Source of the DNA: an uncultured Ruminococcus sp.
GTDB taxonomy: Bacteria > Bacillota > Clostridia > Oscillospirales > Acutalibacteraceae
Direction: 5' to 3'
Assembly: GCA_902797525.1 (NCBI GenBank)
Contig: CADBSZ010000127.1
Location: 1-8,412, forward strand
DNA length: 8,412 nt
The notes under the pieces were generated by a model, which did no database searches, was not told the origin of the DNA, and saw nothing but the letters and a program-made list of their open reading frames with translations. A program made the position numbers and the translations under genes. Below are positions 5,650-8,412 of this stretch, piece by piece; within the stretch, counting starts at the first letter, position 1, and each line of letters starts with the position of its first letter.

Positions 5650-7473
5650 ATGATGTTCAAATTCCAAGGCTTTACCGAAAAAGCAAACAATGCGCTGAAC
5701 CTCGCCGTTCAGTCGGCGGAGCAGTTTGGCAACAGCTATGTCGGCACCGAGCATGTGCTGCTCGGCTTGCTGAAGGAAGGCACCGGCGTTGCCTACACCG
5801 CCCTCAGCCGCTGCGGAGTTACCGCAGAGCAGATGGAGGAGCGCATTCGCTCCGGCGCCTACGGCGGCGCGCCGACCAGCCTCAGCGCCAATGATTTCAC
5901 ACCGCGCACCAAGCGATTGCTGCGCGCGGCGGTGTCGGCGGCGTCACGCTTCGGCAGCAGCTATGTCGGCACCGAGCACTTGTTAATCGCGCTGTTGTCC
6001 GACAGCGACAGCTACGCCGTCAGCTTTTTAACCGAATCAGGTGTCAGCGTTAATCAGGTGGTTGAAGCCATCCAAAATTCCTTCGGCGGCAATTCTCAGG
6101 GCGGTTTTCACGAGGGTATGGGCGGCGCCGAGCAAGGCGGTGCGCAGGACGGCGGTTCCGCGCTCGAAAAGTTCGGCAGAGACCTCACCAAAGCCGCGAA
6201 AAACGGCGAAATCGACCCTGTTATCGGCAGAGAAAAGGAAATTGAAAGGGTGATTCAAATCCTTTCGCGCCGCACCAAAAACAATCCCGTGCTCATCGCC
6301 GAGCCGGGCGTTGGCAAAACGGCGGTTGCCGAGGGCTTGGCGCTCGAAATTGCAAAGGGAAATGTTCCCGAAATCCTGAAGGATAAGCGCGTTGTCAGCC
6401 TTGACTTAACCGGCATGGTGGCAGGCGCAAAATATCGCGGCGACTTTGAGGAGAGAATCAAGGCGGCGATTGACGAGGTCAAAAGCTCCGGCAATACCAT
6501 TCTCTTTATTGACGAGCTGCACACCATCATCGGCGCGGGTGCGGCAGAGGGAAGCGCCGACGCGGCGAATATCCTCAAGCCCTCGCTGGCGCGCGGTGAT
6601 TTTCAGGTTATCGGCGCCACCACGCTGAACGAGTACCGAAAATATATCGAAAAGGACGCCGCGCTCGAAAGGCGTTTCCAACCTGTCAAGGTCGGCGAGC
6701 CGACGCAGGAGCAGGCGGTGGAAATTCTCAAAGGTCTGCGCGACAGCTACGAGGCGCACCATAAGGTTAAAATTACCGACGAAGCCATCGAAGCGGCGGT
6801 TAAGCTCTCCTCGCGCTACATCGCGGACAGATATCTGCCCGACAAGGCGATTGACCTCATCGACGAGGGCGCGTCCAAGGTGCGCCTGCAATCCATGACC
6901 TCGCCCGGAAATGTGAAGGATTTAGAGGACAAAATCAAGGAGCTTGAAAACGAAAAAGCGAGCGCCGTCAATGAGCAGGACTTTGAGCGCGCGGCAAAGG
7001 TGCGCGACGAGCAAAAGGCGGTTCAGCAGAAGCTTGACGCCGCCAAAAAGGACTGGCAGGAACAGCAAAAGGACAGCTGCGGAGAAGTTGACGCGGAGAT
7101 CATTGCGAAAATCGTGTCCGACTGGACGGGTATTCCCGTGGTTCAGCTCACCAAGGAGGAGAGCGAACGTCTGCTCAACATGGAGAAGGTGCTCCATGAG
7201 CGCGTCGTCGGTCAGGACGAAGCAGTTACTTCTATCGCAAAGGCAATTCGACGCGGCAGAGTAGGCTTAAAAGATCCGAAGCGTCCGGTCGGCTCGTTCA
7301 TTTTCCTCGGTCCTACGGGCGTCGGCAAAACCGAGCTTTGCAAGGCGCTGGCACAGGCGATGTTTGGCGACGAAAACGCCATGCTGCGACTCGATATGTC
7401 CGAGTACATGGAAAAGCACACCGTGTCAAAGCTCATCGGTTCGCCGCAAGCCCTATTCTGTGGTCCTCTTTGA
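5650..7473 (+). CDS. clpC: ClpC, Hsp100 AAA+ unfoldase, 5' part (frame broken at about 7447)
   Basis: The first 599 residues are good ClpC; the last eight are out of frame. Order: two Clp_N repeats (about 5-145, each with YVGTEH), first AAA+ domain with Walker A AEPGVGKT (217-224) and Walker [10 protein letters not shown] (D288, E289), coiled-coil middle domain with a UVR-like motif ([16 protein letters not shown]), then the second AAA+ domain with Walker [10 protein letters not shown] (554-562). The sequence stays native through KLIGSP and then reads QALFCGPL and stop. The expected next residues, PGYVG with the second pore loop, are missing and the gene goes on in another frame. As written, the product would lack the second Walker B and the ClpP-docking region. 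The first residue of the first Walker A is Ala, not Gly. The start may be 5650 or 5653; spacing from GGGGG slightly favours 5653. ClpC normally unfolds McsB-marked proteins for ClpP. Confidence 0.9.
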   Translation: MMFKFQGFTEKANNALNLAVQSAEQFGNSYVGTEHVLLGLLKEGTGVAYTALSRCGVTAEQMEERIRSGAYGGAPTSLSANDFTPRTKRLLRAAVSAASRFGSSYVGTEHLLIALLSDSDSYAVSFLTESGVSVNQVVEAIQNSFGGNSQGGFHEGMGGAEQGGAQDGGSALEKFGRDLTKAAKNGEIDPVIGREKEIERVIQILSRRTKNNPVLIAEPGVGKTAVAEGLALEIAKGNVPEILKDKRVVSLDLTGMVAGAKYRGDFEERIKAAIDEVKSSGNTILFIDELHTIIGAGAAEGSADAANILKPSLARGDFQVIGATTLNEYRKYIEKDAALERRFQPVKVGEPTQEQAVEILKGLRDSYEAHHKVKITDEAIEAAVKLSSRYIADRYLPDKAIDLIDEGASKVRLQSMTSPGNVKDLEDKIKELENEKASAVNEQDFERAAKVRDEQKAVQQKLDAAKKDWQEQQKDSCGEVDAEIIAKIVSDWTGIPVVQLTKEESERLLNMEKVLHERVVGQDEAVTSIAKAIRRGRVGLKDPKRPVGSFIFLGPTGVGKTELCKALAQAMFGDENAMLRLDMSEYMEKHTVSKLIGSPQALFCGPL

Positions 7474-8053
7474 CGAGATCGAAAAGGCTCACCCCGATGT
7501 GTTCAACATGCTCCTGCAGATACTCGAGGACGGCAGACTGACCGACAGTCAGGGTCGGACTGTAGACTTCAAGAACACCGTCATCATCATGACCTCAAAC
7601 GTCGGCGCGCGCCGCATCGTCGATAAGCAGAGTGAGCTCGGTTTCAAGGACGGCGAGGCTGCCGGAAAAGCCGACGTAAATGTGCGCGACCTCGTTATGA
7701 GCGAGCTCAGACAGGTGTTCCGACCCGAGTTCCTCAACCGCGTAGACGATATCATCGTGTTCAGCAAGCTCACAAAGGACGAGATCAAGGAGATCGCCGG
7801 CAAGATGCTCGAAACGCTGACAAAGCGCCTCGACAGCCTCGGCGTGAAGATCACCTTCACCGACAAGGCGATAGAGAAGATAGCCGACGAGGGCTTTGAC
7901 GATACCTACGGCGCCCGTCCGCTGCGCAGAGCGATCGTCACCAACATCGAGGATAAGCTCAGCGAGCGCATGCTGGAGGCCGACTTCGACAGCTCAAAGC
8001 CTATCGTATGTGACCACGACGGCGAGCAGTTCACCTTCAACTGCGAGGAATAA
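7439..8053 (+). pseudogene. clpC: ClpC 3' part, out of frame with the 5' part
   Basis: The reading frame resumes the ClpC second AAA+ domain at [20 protein letters not shown] (Walker [11 protein letters not shown]) and continues through [22 protein letters not shown] and [13 protein letters not shown] to the C-terminal domain with [10 protein letters not shown] and EDKLSERML. No start codon or ribosome-binding site of its own is seen, so it is a fragment and not a separate gene. Restoring about 53 nt at the junction would give one protein of about 818 residues, the normal ClpC length. Codon choice differs from the 5' part: isoleucine is ATC 12, ATA 3, ATT 0, and lysine is AAG 15, AAA 1. Confidence 0.9.
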
Positions 8054-8076
8054 TACAGATACGGTTATAATTCCAA

Positions 8077-8137
8077 TACAGAACAATATCATTGGTAATA
8101 TTCTTCTACAGAAACAACAGCACGTTATTGTTCTGTA
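8077..8137. repeat. 12-bp perfect inverted repeat after clpC
   Basis: TACAGAACAATA (8077-8088) and TATTGTTCTGTA (8126-8137) are exact inverted copies 37 nt apart. A competing short pair (CCAAT 8073-8077 / ATTGG 8091-8095) overlaps the left arm. There is no T tract directly after, so it is not a simple terminator. It could protect the 3' end of the transcript or bind a protein; nothing more can be said. Confidence 0.55.
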
Positions 8138-8161
8138 ACAGAAAAAAACAGCATAAAAACA

Positions 8162-8202
8162 ACGGCACTGTTCACAGCGAGCAGTGCCGTATAGTTTGTT
8201 TT
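8162..8202 (+). terminator. Terminator at the end of the clpC operon, probably bidirectional
   Basis: A 12-bp stem (8162-8173 with 8179-8190, one G-T pair) around a five-base loop, arms ACGGCACTGTTC and GAGCAGTGCCGT. The plus-strand tail is ATAGTTTGTTTT. On the minus strand the hairpin is followed by TGTTTTTATG and, further on, seven T in a row, so it could also stop leftward transcription coming from beyond 8210. Confidence 0.85.
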
Positions 8203-8209
8203 CAGGATA

Positions 8210-8365
8210 TCAAGCGTTATTTGTTTTAAACTCCGACAGGGGCTTGCTGACGGTCAGTTGACCGTGCAGACCTGCATGAATACACATGTAGCAGATGTAG
8301 CAGGTAAAAAGTAAAGTCTCTATAAAAAGAACTTTTCTGAAAATAACCATTTCTTGCTGCGACAT
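8210..8365 (-). CDS. Possible 51-residue membrane peptide (weak)
   Basis: An open frame from ATG (8365-8363) to TGA (8212-8210), ending just before the two-way terminator. It encodes MSQQEMVIFRKVL, then a hydrophobic cysteine-rich stretch (about residues 12-29, with CYICYMC), then a polar tail ending SKPLSEFKTNNA. I do not recognise it. No Shine-Dalgarno site is visible before the ATG, and a stop closes the frame a little upstream. The position of the terminator is the main argument in favour. It may equally be chance or the remnant of a longer gene. Confidence 0.22.
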   Translation of the reverse strand: MSQQEMVIFRKVLFIETLLFTCYICYMCIHAGLHGQLTVSKPLSEFKTNNA

Positions 8366-8373
8366 CTGCGACA
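8287..8373. repeat. Imperfect 17-bp inverted repeat around an AT-rich core
   Basis: Left arm TGTAGCAGATGTAGCAG (8287-8303), right arm CTGCGACATCTGCGACA (8357-8373); 15 of 17 positions pair across 53 nt. Each arm is itself a near duplication of a 9-base unit (TGTAGCAGA twice, TGTCGCAGA twice). The layout resembles the ends of a very small mobile element or a long hairpin, but no target duplication was seen. Confidence 0.5.
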
Positions 8374-8381
8374 AGGGATTT

Positions 8382-8412
8382 GGTTAGTGGTTAGTGGCTA
8401 GTGGCTAGTGGC
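8382..8412. repeat. 7-bp tandem repeat (GGYTAGT) running into the window end
   Basis: Two copies of GGTTAGT, two of GGCTAGT, then GGC where the sequence ends (period 7, 4.4 copies visible). The array probably continues beyond the window. Such simple arrays vary in copy number and often break assemblies, so this may be a contig end. Confidence 0.85.

Larger units (their letters stand above)
8054..8412. other. Stretch after clpC without a recognised gene
   Basis: These 359 bp hold the 12-bp inverted repeat, the terminator, a 16-bp dyad ACGGTCAGTTGACCGT (8250-8265), the 17-bp imperfect inverted repeat, a doubtful 51-codon frame on the minus strand and the 7-bp array at the end. No tRNA or other RNA gene was recognised. 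If the clpC junction is an assembly chimera, this stretch belongs to a different genome from the rest of the window. Confidence 0.7.

Noticed and set aside
7364..7438. Upstream extension of the 3' clpC fragment with ATG at 7364
   Set aside because: This part is the real ClpC sequence read in the wrong frame (MATKTPCC...). The true 5' frame is open here, so the ATG is not a gene start.

Overview
The window reads as chromosomal DNA of a moderately GC-rich member of the Clostridia, probably an anaerobe of the Oscillospiraceae/Ruminococcaceae type. The basis is a complete ctsR-mcsA-mcsB-clpC heat-shock operon, a SigH-related sigma factor, G-rich Shine-Dalgarno sites, and sigma-A type promoters with extended -10 elements. 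No organism can be named from the sequence alone.

Layout. Positions 1-2025 are read leftward: a cut-off trmK (tRNA m1A22 methyltransferase) coupled by an ATGA overlap to a small DUF1858 CxxC protein with its own promoter, and upstream of these a YifB/ComM-type AAA+ protein. Positions 2026-2246 are a divergent promoter region. Positions 2247-3180 are read rightward: a sigma-70 family factor and a small two-zinc-ribbon protein, closed by a strong hairpin terminator at about 3224. Positions 3258-3646 form the control region of the stress operon, with one distal CtsR box, two overlapping CtsR boxes sitting on a sigma-A promoter, and then a long leader carrying three 30-bp tandem repeats. Positions 3647-8053 hold ctsR, mcsA, mcsB and clpC. 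Positions 8054-8412 hold inverted repeats, a two-way terminator and a 7-bp tandem repeat at the very end.

How the genes work together. CtsR represses its own operon. McsB, activated by McsA, phosphorylates arginines on proteins (and acts on CtsR), and ClpC recognises and unfolds these for ClpP. The operators, the McsB phospho-arginine-binding motif and the UVR-type motifs in McsA and ClpC are all visible.

The main anomaly is in clpC. The frame breaks at 7438-7447, exactly where about 53 nt including the second AAA+ domain's GYVG pore loop should be. A 10-bp sequence at the junction fits both sides, and codon choice changes to its right. This is either a real deletion or mosaic gene, or an assembly chimera. 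The other notable element is the 30-bp repeat array inserted in frame between the CtsR promoter and the ctsR start. I found no convincing new multi-gene system; most of the window is a well-known stress locus with unusual details.
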